From JBBDYD01 sp040901865 (GTDB taxonomy: Bacteria; Bacteroidota; Ignavibacteria; UBA10030), in NCBI GenBank assembly GCA_040901865.1, contig JBBDYD010000101.1, positions 1 through 29,206 of the forward strand: a stretch of 29,206 nt of DNA, written 5' to 3'. This document shows positions 7,532-15,800 of this stretch, in pieces (within the stretch, counting starts at the first letter, position 1; each line of letters starts with the position of its first letter). The notes below the pieces were generated by a model. The model saw nothing but the letters and a program-made list of their open reading frames with translations, did not search any database and was not told where the DNA came from. Made by a program: the position numbers and the translations under genes.

Positions 7532-8248
7532 TCACGATGCTGCACGGATCCGGAAGATCACCGGCACAGAGACTTTCACTTTCACCGGCGTCCCGCGCTG
7601 CCTTCCGGGTGTGAATCGGATTTTCTGAACAGCGCTCAATGCGGCTTCATCGCAGCCTCCGCCGATGCCTTTCAGCAACTGCGTTTTTGTCACCTCGCCC
7701 TTTTCGTTTACGAATGCCAGTACAAAAACACGACCCTGGACCTGAGCCCGGAGGGCGATTTCCGGATACACCAGGACGCGCGCCAGCGCTTGTGTCCCGC
7801 CGATGATCTGGGGCATGTCTTCCACGGCAACAAAATACTGCTCATCTTCATCGCCGGAGGATTGTGGAGGTGGTGGTGCGACTTCCTGTGTAATATCGAG
7901 CTCCGAACTCGTCAGCTCGACATCTTCGAGGATTTCGTCGCTGGGGGCCTCGATGGGAATAGCCGGCCGCGGCGGTGGCGGAGCCTTTGCTATCTGGCGC
8001 GTATGCTCCACCTCTTCTATCGTCACGATTTCCTGCCCCCGTGAGAAGATCTTCTGTGCCGGCTTCACGTCGGGAAAGAACAGGAAAACTAGGATGATGA
8101 TCGAGAGCGATGCGCTCAGGGAACCTTCAAACACTGTCTGGGACGAAGCTCCGAGCCGTTTCCGCTCGTCCTGGCTGGTCTTTGGGGCGACCCCCTCCGG
8201 TTTTCTCATTCGGCTCAAAAAACCATATCGTGTATGCTCGAGAATCAT
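7532..8248 (-). CDS. tonB: Energy transducer TonB
   Basis: Inner-membrane anchored protein that passes proton-motive energy to outer-membrane TonB-dependent receptors. It is 238 residues: a cytoplasmic N-terminus (about 1-45), a single membrane anchor (about 46-58, LSIIILVFLFF), a periplasmic linker with two proline clusters (APPPPRP and APPPPQ, within about 88-130), and a C-terminal TonB domain (about 150-236) with the YPE...GRVFV...G...GCDEAA.....RFTPG pattern. The ATG at 8248 has GAGG 6 nt upstream. It begins 3 nt after the DksA-type gene and is followed by uspA. No ExbB/ExbD or TonB-dependent receptor gene is nearby. High confidence for the family. Confidence 0.9.
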   Translation of the reverse strand: MILEHTRYGFLSRMRKPEGVAPKTSQDERKRLGASSQTVFEGSLSASLSIIILVFLFFPDVKPAQKIFSRGQEIVTIEEVEHTRQIAKAPPPPRPAIPIEAPSDEILEDVELTSSELDITQEVAPPPPQSSGDEDEQYFVAVEDMPQIIGGTQALARVLVYPEIALRAQVQGRVFVLAFVNEKGEVTKTQLLKGIGGGCDEAALSAVQKIRFTPGRQRGTPVKVKVSVPVIFRIRAAS

Positions 8249-8251
8249 GGA

Positions 8252-8611
8252 CTACCTCGATCCTTCCGCTGCCTGACAGTGTCTGCACAGGGTGCGTGAC
8301 GGGGTCTTTTCCAGCAGGGATGCTTCGATGCGGTGTCCGCACTGTGCGCACAAACCGAGTTGGCCGCGGGTGTACCGTTCAAGCATCAAATGCATTTCGG
8401 CCATCTTGGGTGCGGTGCTCATGCGGAGAACGCCGGTCTGATAAATCACGCGCAGAACCTGGTCATCCGTGGGATGGAGTGATCGGAAGACATTCCGGAC
8501 CACCAGATCCTGAATGACCTCCTGAATGGTTTGACGGCCGTACAGCTGGTACATTACATCGATTTCCCGTATCAGGGCTTTCGCTATTCTCTGACTCTTA
8601 TGAGATGTCAT
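8252..8611 (-). CDS. DksA/TraR-type C4 zinc-finger protein
   Basis: Small 119-residue protein with a helical N-terminal part (1-80) and a C-terminal zinc finger C88-x2-C91-x17-C109-x2-C112, the exact spacing of the DksA/TraR finger. DksA family proteins bind the RNA polymerase secondary channel and tune transcription with ppGpp. The N-terminal helices here do not show the DxxDxA tip that makes DksA act on polymerase, so this may be a divergent regulator or simply a zinc-ribbon adaptor. GGAGG lies 9 nt before the ATG. It is in a probable operon with a lone receiver protein (27 bp upstream) and tonB (3 bp downstream). A second protein with the same finger is encoded at 17813-18187. Confidence 0.8.
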   Translation of the reverse strand: MTSHKSQRIAKALIREIDVMYQLYGRQTIQEVIQDLVVRNVFRSLHPTDDQVLRVIYQTGVLRMSTAPKMAEMHLMLERYTRGQLGLCAQCGHRIEASLLEKTPSRTLCRHCQAAEGSR

Positions 8612-8638
8612 TATTGATGTCCTCCACGAAGAGATGCT

Positions 8639-9094
8639 TCAGAGTTCCGCGCTTCGGTTCAGTTCCCCTTTATGAACCGCCATTAAGACAGAGATCAACT
8701 CAGCAACAAGATCAGTGTTGATGGGTTTGTAAAGAACAATATCCGAGACACTGCGGATTGCCTGTTCGATCTCCGGTTTGCTGGTTCGAAAGACGTGAAA
8801 CAGGATCACCGGGTTACGTTCCTTTCGGCGTCTGAGGACCTCAATGGTTTTCAGGATGTCGGCCGGGAACACGTAGAGGTCTACAAGCATGATCGGCGGA
8901 TTTACGCGGTTGGCATGCTCTTCAAGTTTCGAGAGGTCCGTTTCCGTCTCGACGGCATAGTTCTCTTCGAGGAGCATGGTGAGGCTCTTTGCCACGTCCG
9001 GATCCGGACTGAACACCAGCAGGGGATGGACCGCCGGGTTCTCCGCAGGTCTTGCAGCACTTTCTGCTTTATGTGTTGGGACGTAAGGAATCAT
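8639..9094 (-). CDS. Single-domain response-regulator receiver protein
   Basis: A stand-alone CheY-like receiver domain of 151 residues with a 24-residue N-terminal tail and no output domain. The phosphoacceptor aspartate is D72 (in MLVDLY), acidic D31/D33 lie after the first strand, and the conserved lysine is K123 (in LYKP). The usual Thr/Ser after strand 4 appears to be replaced (VILFHVF), so signalling may be altered. No strong Shine-Dalgarno precedes the ATG (only AGAG). A sigma54-like element lies 22-37 nt upstream (9116-9131). It probably heads the operon with the DksA-type, TonB and Usp genes; the kinase-regulator pair encoded just upstream is a candidate partner. Confidence 0.8.
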   Translation of the reverse strand: MIPYVPTHKAESAARPAENPAVHPLLVFSPDPDVAKSLTMLLEENYAVETETDLSKLEEHANRVNPPIMLVDLYVFPADILKTIEVLRRRKERNPVILFHVFRTSKPEIEQAIRSVSDIVLYKPINTDLVAELISVLMAVHKGELNRSAEL

Positions 9095-9115
9095 AAATAG
9101 CTCTGTCTATATCAG

Positions 9116-9131
9116 TTCAAGTTGCGTGCCA
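9116..9131 (-). promoter_or_regulatory. Sigma54-like -24/-12 element upstream of receiver gene
   Basis: Minus-strand sequence TGGCACGCAACTTGAA matches the consensus TGGCACR-N4-TTGCW except for the C of the -12 GC. Transcription would start near 9105, giving an 11-nt leader to the ATG at 9094. The gene for a sigma54 activator ends 230 bp upstream. The -12 mismatch is at an important base, so this is a candidate only. Confidence 0.5.
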
Positions 9132-9218
9132 TTCCAGTCCTGTTCTGTGGAAGTCAAAAAGGGCGTTGAAAAAACGTTCAGACGCGGGTTTTGGGAAGAA
9201 AAGATGCAAAATGAAGAA

Positions 9219-9251
9219 CGGGATTCCCAGAACTTGGAAAGGAGAATCCCG
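9219..9251 (-). terminator. Candidate intrinsic terminator after the NtrC-type regulator
   Basis: Perfect 8-bp arms CGGGATTC and GAATCCCG enclose 17 nt, inside which CCA and TGG can also pair. On the transcribed minus strand the stem is followed by the T-rich run TTCTTCATTTTG. It lies 111 nt past the regulator stop and ahead of the receiver promoter candidate, consistent with a boundary between two transcripts. Confidence 0.5.
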
Positions 9252-9279
9252 GCGCAGGTGTCCAGAAATACAACAGACA

Positions 9280-9335
9280 GAGGTTGGAGGTCGGAAGTCA
9301 GAGGTCAGAAGTCAGAGGTCAGAGGTCAGAAGTCA
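9280..9335. repeat. Heptad tandem array, unit GARGTCA
   Basis: Eight contiguous 7-nt units: GAGGTTG, GAGGTCG, GAAGTCA, GAGGTCA, GAAGTCA, GAGGTCA, GAGGTCA, GAAGTCA, then a run of seven G. It lies in the 267-bp gap between the receiver gene and the NtrC-type regulator, just beyond the latter's stop codon. Apart from this array, the hairpin at 9219-9251 and the promoter candidate at 9116-9131, I see nothing in that gap. Confidence 0.85.
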
Positions 9336-9361
9336 GGGGGGATATTCGCTTGTGTGCGCTC

Positions 9362-10735
9362 TTATTCCTTTGATAACGGAATCGAAAGCTCTTCGAACTT
9401 GCGGTAGAGGGATGAGAGACTGATGCCGAGTGCCCTGGCGGTCTCCTCCTTGTTATGATGATGGTTGGTCAGCGTCTGCTGAATAAACTGCCTCTCGAAA
9501 TGGCGGAGGCCATCCTTGAGGGATTCTCCGCTATTGGAGATGAGTGTTTGCCCGCCCGGATCAGGGGAACGGAAGTACTCCGGCAGATGTCCGATCTGAA
9601 TGAAATCACTGTCGCAGAAAATGATTGAGCGCTCGATGACATTCTCCAGCTCCCGCACCTCCCCCTTCCACCGGTAATTTACGAGCGTGGTCATTGCTTC
9701 GTTGCTGAACGCTTTGACCGGTTTGTTCATTTGCCTCCTATACACATCCAGGAAGTGATTCGCCAGGAGGGGAATATCGGACGGACGTTCCGTAAGAGAG
9801 GGGAGATGAATTTCGACAACATTCAGGCGGTAGAACAGGTCCTCCCGGAATTTTCCCTTTTCGACTTCCACTCGGAGGTCCTTGTTGGTGGCCGCGATGA
9901 TGCGGACATCGATGGTCATCGAATCAGTTCTTCCCACCGGAGTTACTTCCTTCTGTTCAATCACGCGGAGCAGTTTCACCTGAAGGTGCGATGGGATTTC
10001 GCCCACTTCGTCCAGAAAGATGGTGCCGCCGTCAGCGACCTTAAACAGGCCGTCTTTGTCCGATGTGGCGCCCGTAAAGGATCCTTTTTTATGGCCGAAC
10101 AATTCGCTTTCGAAAAGGGTATCGACGATCGCCCCGCAATTGACAGCGACAAATCTCCGCTGTTTCCGCGATCCGTTGTAGTGAATGGCTCGCGCGACAA
10201 GTTCCTTTCCCGTTCCGCTTTTTCCCGTAATCAAAACAGTCCCCTCGCTCTGAGAGACCCGTTTGATGGTCTCAAAGACATGTTTCATGCTCGGACTCTG
10301 ACCGATGATCTTGTCAAAATCGTACGTGCGGCTGAGTTCCTGCCGCAGGAGAATGTTTTCCGAGGCCAACTCACGATGTTCCACCAGTTTTCGCAGGCGG
10401 TGCAGGAGGTCGTCGAACTCCACCGGTTTCAGAATATAATCGTACGCTCCTTTGCGCAGGGCCTGGATCGCAGTTTCAATCGAAGCGAAGGCCGTGATGA
10501 TCATGACGAAGGTGCGCGGGGACAGCTGGGTAATGCGTTCCAGGAGCTCGATGCCCCGCAGTTCCGGCATTTCGATGTCCGTGATGACAATGTCAAAGGG
10601 CTTGCGCTCGTGTTTCCGCAATGCCTCCATGCCGTTGGCGGCCTCTTCAACTTCATATCCCTCTTTCCTGAGCACAAAACTCAGTGATTCGCGGATTATC
10701 TGTTCATCATCGGCAATGAGTATTCGCACGGCCAT
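9362..10735 (-). CDS. Sigma54-dependent response regulator, NtrC family
   Basis: A 457-residue transcriptional activator with three domains. The receiver (1-120) has D9/D10, phosphoacceptor D53, T81 and K103. The AAA+ sigma54-interaction domain (about 140-365) has Walker A GKSGTGKE (171-178), Walker B FLDE (240-243) and the sigma54-contact loop as GSFTGA (218-223) instead of GAFTGA. The C-terminus is a Fis-type helix-turn-helix (about 415-455). When phosphorylated it should drive open-complex formation at -24/-12 promoters from upstream sites. GAGGTG lies 5 nt before the ATG, and the kinase stop codon directly abuts the start (TAAATG), indicating coupled translation of a cognate pair. The family assignment is firm; target genes are unknown, although sigma54-like elements at 9116-9131 and 12165-12180 are nearby candidates. 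Confidence 0.95.
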   Translation of the reverse strand: MAVRILIADDEQIIRESLSFVLRKEGYEVEEAANGMEALRKHERKPFDIVITDIEMPELRGIELLERITQLSPRTFVMIITAFASIETAIQALRKGAYDYILKPVEFDDLLHRLRKLVEHRELASENILLRQELSRTYDFDKIIGQSPSMKHVFETIKRVSQSEGTVLITGKSGTGKELVARAIHYNGSRKQRRFVAVNCGAIVDTLFESELFGHKKGSFTGATSDKDGLFKVADGGTIFLDEVGEIPSHLQVKLLRVIEQKEVTPVGRTDSMTIDVRIIAATNKDLRVEVEKGKFREDLFYRLNVVEIHLPSLTERPSDIPLLANHFLDVYRRQMNKPVKAFSNEAMTTLVNYRWKGEVRELENVIERSIIFCDSDFIQIGHLPEYFRSPDPGGQTLISNSGESLKDGLRHFERQFIQQTLTNHHHNKEETARALGISLSSLYRKFEELSIPLSKE

Positions 10736-12136
10736 TTATTCACCTCGTTGGGGAAATGTCACTGTGAAGGTACTGCCTCTTCCGGGAGAACTCTCAACGA
10801 GAATATCTCCGCCAAAATTTTTTACGATCCCATAACTTACCCACAAACCCAGCCCCGTCCCTTTCCCTACTTCCTTCGTTGAGTAGAACGGCTCGAAGAT
10901 CTTTTCGATCTCAGCCGGTTCAATGCCTTTGCCAGTGTCGTTGATGACCACCAGAACGTCCTGGCCGATGGTCGTCGTGGAGAGTGCGATAGTGCCGGGG
11001 GTGTCGTCGAGGGCATCGACGGCATTCATAAGAATATTGATGAACACCTGTACGAGCTGATCCGGCACGACGTCAAGCTTCGGATTCGCCGGCGCCAAGT
11101 TGACGTCGAAGTGTATGTGCTTTACTTTTTTTCCGTACTGGACAATATTGAGGGCGTCTCTCAATACTTCGTTGATCTCCGTCGGTTTCACCACATAACT
11201 GGAGGGCCGGGAGAAGTCCACAAGGTCCCTGATGATCCTGGTGATGCGATTGATCTGGTTCTTGATCAGTTCCAGCTTCTCTTTGGCAAATTCATCTTCG
11301 GTCGTGCGAAGGATTACCTGAACAAGAGAGGAAATGGACGTGAGGGGGTTGCCGACTTCATGAGCGATTCCGGCCGCCAAGGTTCCGATGCTCTCCATTT
11401 TTTGTGAGCGGACCAGTTGACGCTCCAGCGCCTTCTGTTCCGTAATGTCCCTGTGCGCTCCAAGGAACCCTGCAACGTTTCCTTTCTGGTCGATGATCGG
11501 GGAAATGACGAGTTCAGCGTGAAACAGCGTACCGTTCTTGCGCCGGTTTTCGACTTCCCCCACCCAAATCTTGCCCTCGAGAATTTTTGTCCACACGTTG
11601 CGCCAAAAGTCCTTTGAATGCCTCCCGCTGTTCAGAATGTTCGGATTACGCCCGATGAGCTCTCTGCCACTGTATCCGCTCGTTCGCTCGAACGCCGGAT
11701 TGACATACACCATAACGCCCCGCGCGTCGGTGATCTGAATGGGATTCACCGTGTAATGAATCACATTAGAGTACCGAAGGAGATCCAGCTCATTTTTCTT
11801 TTGTTGTGTGATGTCCTGCGCGACGAGAATCTTGTAGAACGCGTCATTCGACTTGAGGGTCTTGACGGTGATCGCGACATCGAAGATCAGTCCGTCCATT
11901 TTGCGGAATTTCAATTCAACCGATTGGTTGCCCGTGCCTGCCGAGAAGATTCCGAGGAATGATGTAAGACTCTCGGGGGGGACGAGCGAGCGGATTGACA
12001 ATCCTGTCAGCGCCTGATATCCCATGCCTTCCTTCGCAGCGGGATTGTGATCGACGATAGTCTCCCCGTCAATCACAAAGATCATTTCGGGCAGCAGATC
12101 GAAGACACGACCATAAGTGGAAACCGGCGTACTCAA
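10736..12136 (-). CDS. PAS-PAS sensor histidine kinase, apparently soluble
   Basis: A 466-residue kinase with two PAS domains (about 8-115 and 120-235), a dimerisation/phosphoacceptor domain with H259 in AGIAHEVGNP, and an ATPase domain carrying the N box (NILMNAVDAL), G1 (DTGKGI), F box (FEPFYSTK) and G2 (GTGLGL). No transmembrane segment is visible, so it should sense a cytosolic signal such as redox state, a ligand or energy status through PAS; no haem or flavin residues can be assigned by eye. The start is TTG at 12136, preceded by AAAGGAG with a short 4-nt spacer; no in-frame ATG precedes it and the PAS pattern begins at once. It is coupled to the NtrC-type regulator. A sigma54-like element lies just upstream. 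Confidence 0.9.
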   Translation of the reverse strand: MSTPVSTYGRVFDLLPEMIFVIDGETIVDHNPAAKEGMGYQALTGLSIRSLVPPESLTSFLGIFSAGTGNQSVELKFRKMDGLIFDVAITVKTLKSNDAFYKILVAQDITQQKKNELDLLRYSNVIHYTVNPIQITDARGVMVYVNPAFERTSGYSGRELIGRNPNILNSGRHSKDFWRNVWTKILEGKIWVGEVENRRKNGTLFHAELVISPIIDQKGNVAGFLGAHRDITEQKALERQLVRSQKMESIGTLAAGIAHEVGNPLTSISSLVQVILRTTEDEFAKEKLELIKNQINRITRIIRDLVDFSRPSSYVVKPTEINEVLRDALNIVQYGKKVKHIHFDVNLAPANPKLDVVPDQLVQVFINILMNAVDALDDTPGTIALSTTTIGQDVLVVINDTGKGIEPAEIEKIFEPFYSTKEVGKGTGLGLWVSYGIVKNFGGDILVESSPGRGSTFTVTFPQRGE

Positions 12137-12504
12137 ATGACTCCTTTCAGAAGTATCCTTATCAGAACAATCAATGTGCCATCATTATCAGAAATAAGAA
12201 GCGTAATCTTCATTGGGGTTCTGAAGAAATATACGATAAACTTTCTCAGAAATGGGAATCGGAAATGGCCTCCCTTCCAGAAAATGAGAACAATTCCTGA
12301 TTGAGAGGGGCTCCATCATGGGGAGTGATGACAAATCCATCATTTGCAAAAGGAGGAAGGGCTTTTCCCGATTTCAATACAGGCACGAATGATTTCGGCA
12401 TAATACGAATGAAAATCGCTCATTTGCCTCCCGAACACATGGGCAATCTGCGATGGAACAGTAATTGAGATGATAGGAACGTGAACTAGATGGAGAACTC
12501 ACGC
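12137..12504. other. Divergent intergenic region at the strand switch
   Basis: All genes to the left run leftward and all to the right run rightward from this gap. It contains the sigma54-like element at 12165-12180 and a cluster of short inverted repeats: CATCA (12314-12318) with TGATG (12326-12330), and CAAAT (12332-12336) with ATTTG (12342-12346). An AGGAGG (12351-12356) is not followed by a useful start codon. No convincing promoter for the rightward nifJ unit was found, and no gene is supported here. Confidence 0.7.
12165..12180 (-). promoter_or_regulatory. Sigma54-like -24/-12 element upstream of the kinase-regulator pair
   Basis: Minus-strand sequence TGGCACATTGATTGTT fits TGGCACR-N4-TTGCW except for T in place of the C of the -12 GC. 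The predicted start near 12154 would give an 18-nt leader that contains the AAAGGAG ribosome site, a good geometry. It suggests autoregulation by the adjacent sigma54 activator. Confidence 0.55.
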
Positions 12505-12843
12505 ATGGAAAACCCTTGGAACCTGGTGCAAGAGAGAATCTGTCGAAAGTGCATTGACGGAGACGGAAGAGGAAACTGCAGGCTCCCCAGGGGAGAATCA
12601 TGCGCCCTCCAACAGTTTCTTCCGGCCATCATTGAAACAGTGCAGTCGATAGAATGGGCGCCGTACGAAACGTATGTCAGCGCACTTCGTGCGAGTGTGT
12701 GTGCACAGTGCAAAGACCAGGATGCTTCCGGTGTGTGTGCACGACGCAACACGTTGGAATGCGCCCTCGACCGTTACTTTGGCCTTGTCATCAGGGTTAT
12801 TGATGAAGTTCATGCAGGCACGTTCTCCACAATCAAGTCCTGA
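12505..12843 (+). CDS. Small protein with duplicated CX2CX8CX7C motif, upstream of nifJ
   Basis: I do not recognise a named family. The 112-residue protein contains two copies of the same cysteine pattern: C13-x2-C16-x8-C25-x7-C33 and C66-x2-C69-x8-C78-x7-C86. Each is followed by a short hydrophobic helix (ALQQFLPAIIETV and ALDRYFGLVIRVI). Four cysteines per repeat suggest a zinc site or a [4Fe-4S] cluster. No signal peptide or membrane segment is seen, so it should be cytosolic. It lies 34 bp before nifJ, and a related protein follows nifJ, so a role with the pyruvate:ferredoxin oxidoreductase (assembly, electron transfer or regulation) is an inference from position. I chose the ATG at 12505 because GGAG lies 9 nt upstream; an in-frame ATG at 12490 is possible and would add five residues. 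Confidence 0.7.
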   Translation: MENPWNLVQERICRKCIDGDGRGNCRLPRGESCALQQFLPAIIETVQSIEWAPYETYVSALRASVCAQCKDQDASGVCARRNTLECALDRYFGLVIRVIDEVHAGTFSTIKS

Positions 12844-12877
12844 ATAATCGAATCGGTATCGAAAAGGAAATGTCACA

Positions 12878-15800
12878 ATGAAGGCACCTGAGAAATCCCT
12901 CGAAACATCCACGAACGAAACTGCCAACCGGACGACGGCCATGATGGACGGCAATGAAGCCGCCGCAACCATCGCTCATAAACTGAACGAGGTCATCGCC
13001 ATCTATCCCATCACTCCATCATCGAACATGGGGGAGTGGGCTGACGAGTGGTCTGCGAAGAAGCGGACCAATCTTTGGGGAACAGTTCCGGTCGTTATCG
13101 AAATGCAAAGCGAGGGAGGCGCGGCAGGAGCCGTTCACGGTGCCCTGCAAACGGGAGCCCTCGCAACGACGTTCACGGCCTCGCAGGGCCTTCTTCTCAT
13201 GATCCCCAACATGTTCAAGATCGCCGGCGAGCTCACGCCGACCGTCTTCCACATCGCAGCGCGTACAGTAGCCACTCACGCACTCTCTATTTTCGGGGAC
13301 CACAGCGATGTGATGGCAGTCCGCTCCACCGGATGGGCAATGCTGTCGTCCAATTCCGTGCAGGAAGTGATGGACATGGCGCTCATCGCTCAGGCAGCGA
13401 CGCTCGAATCCCGGATCCCCTTTGTGCATTTCTTCGATGGGTTCCGAACTTCCCACGAAGTCATGAAAATCGAATGCCTGTCCGACGACGATCTCAGCGC
13501 GATGATCGATGATGAGCTTGTGCGCGAACACCGACGGAGAGCTCTTTCACCCGATCACCCGGTCGTACGCGGGACGGCGCAGAATCCTGATGTGTTCTTT
13601 CAGATGAGAGAAACCGTCAATCCGTATTATGCCGCCTGCCCGTCGATCGTGCAAAAGGCCATGGACAAATTTGCCGCCATCGTGGGACGTCAGTACCATC
13701 TGTTTGAGTATGTGGGACACCCTGAAGCCGAGCGTGTGGTTATCATGATGGGTTCGGGAGCCGAAACAGCCCTGGAAACAGTGGATGCACTCAACTCGCT
13801 GGGTGAAAAGGTCGGCCTGTTGAAAGTACGTTTGTATCGGCCCTTCTCTGCCGAACGGTTCGTCAGAGCGCTCCCCGCCACCGTTCGCTCGATCGCGGTG
13901 CTGGACCGGACGAAGGAACCCGGTGCAACCGGAGAGCCGCTCTATTCCGACATTGTGACGGCCTTGAGTGAGACGGTCGGACACGAGGGATCGCCCATCA
14001 AGTCGTTCCCGACAGTGATTGGGGGTCGGTACGGACTCTCCTCCAAAGAGTTCACACCCTCGATGGTCAAAGCCGTTTTCGACGAGCTGAAAAAGAAATT
14101 CCCGAAAAACCACTTCACCGTCGGCATTGAAGACGATATTTCGTTTACCAGTCTTGCCGTTGACCCCTCCTTTACAACGGAGCGGGCCGATGTCATTCGT
14201 GCCGTGTTCTACGGTCTCGGAGCGGATGGCACGGTAAGCGCCAACAAGAATTCGATCAAGATCATCGGTGAGGAAACAGAACAGTTTGCACAGGGATATT
14301 TCGTCTATGATTCAAAGAAATCCGGCGCGACGACAACATCACATCTTCGATTTGGACCGCGACCGATCCATTCCACCTATCTCATCGACAGGGCCAATTT
14401 CGTCGGCTGTCATCAGTGGTTTCTGCTTGAGAAATTCGATGTCCTTCAGCTCGCGGGCCCGGGATCGACATTCCTCCTGAACAGTCTCTATGGCCGCGAC
14501 GAGGTCTGGAACAAGCTCCCGAAGCATATCCAGGAGCAGATCATCGCAAAGAACATCAAACTCTTTGTCATCGATGCCTATAAAGTTGCGCGGCAGACCG
14601 GAATGGGCGGCCGTATCAATACGATCATGCAGACGTGCTTCTTTGCACTTTCGGGAGTTCTTCCCCGTGAAGCCGCGATTGCAGAGATCAAAAAGGCCAT
14701 TGAGAAAACGTATGGGCGAAAAGGAGAGGATGTTGTCCGCCAGAATTTCGAGGCCGTGGACAAGACCCTGGAAAATCTTTTTGAAGTCGAAGTTCCTGAC
14801 GCGGTTACGGCCGAGTTTGGATTGCCCCCGACAGTTGCAGCGGAAGCAGATGAATTTGTGCGGCGGGTGACTGCCCCCATCATCGCTGGACACGGCGATG
14901 CATTGCCTGTGAGTGCATTTCCTGTGGATGGAACGTTCCCCAGCGGCACGGCGCAGTGGGAAAAGCGCAATATTGCCATGGAGATTCCGGTGTGGGAAAT
15001 GGACCTGTGTATCCAGTGCAACAAATGTGCTTTGATCTGTCCGCATTCGGCCATCAGAGTCAAAGCCTACGACCCCGCGCTTCTTGCAGGTGCTCCTGCC
15101 ACGTTTCTGTCGATGGACTATAAAGGAAAAGAATTTGAGGGGATGAAGTACACTGTGCAGGTGGCCCCTGAAGACTGCACCGGGTGCACGTTGTGCGTGG
15201 AGATTTGTCCTGCCCGCAGCAAAACAGACAAGAATGTCAAAGCGCTGAACATGAAGACTCAGGCGCCATTGCGCGAGCCGGAACGAACGAACTTTAGCTT
15301 CTTCCTCGGGCTGCCGGAAGCAGATCGACGTGAAGTGAAGGCCGACACGGTCAAGGGTTCCCAATTTCTACAGCCGCTCTTTGAATTCTCCGGTGCGTGC
15401 TCGGGATGCGGTGAAACACCATACGTCAAACTGGTCAGTCAGCTCTTCGGCGATCGCTCCATCATTGCCAATGCCACCGGGTGCTCTTCGATCTATGGTG
15501 GCAATTTGCCCACCACCCCTTGGACAACGAACTCAGAGGGGCGCGGTCCCGCCTGGTCGAATTCTCTTTTCGAAGATAACGCGGAGTTTGGTCTCGGCAT
15601 GAGAGCGACATCCGACAAGCTCAACGAGTTTGCGCTCGAACTTGTGAAGAAGCTCTCTCCCGAAATCGGTGCGGGACTTTGTGACCAGATTCTGAGTGCG
15701 GATCAATCGGATGAGGCGGGAATTTATGAACAGCGGCAACGTGTTGCGGAACTGAAACAACGGTTGCTGGAGATTGACACGCCCGACGCCCGCACGCTTG

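Noticed and set aside
9280..9335. Possible CRISPR-like repeat array
   Set aside because: Units are contiguous heptads without spacers; this is a tandem repeat.
9731..10687. 318-codon plus-strand frame opposite the NtrC-type regulator
   Set aside because: Mirror frame of a strongly conserved AAA+ gene, with no family features.
12409..12468. Possible leader peptide of about 19 codons upstream of the Cys4-nifJ unit
   Set aside because: No Shine-Dalgarno, no run of regulatory codons and no attenuator-like hairpin.
14339..15364. 341-codon open frame on the minus strand opposite nifJ
   Set aside because: It is antisense to the well-conserved ferredoxin and gamma regions of nifJ, has no recognisable domains and is explained by codon bias of the true gene.
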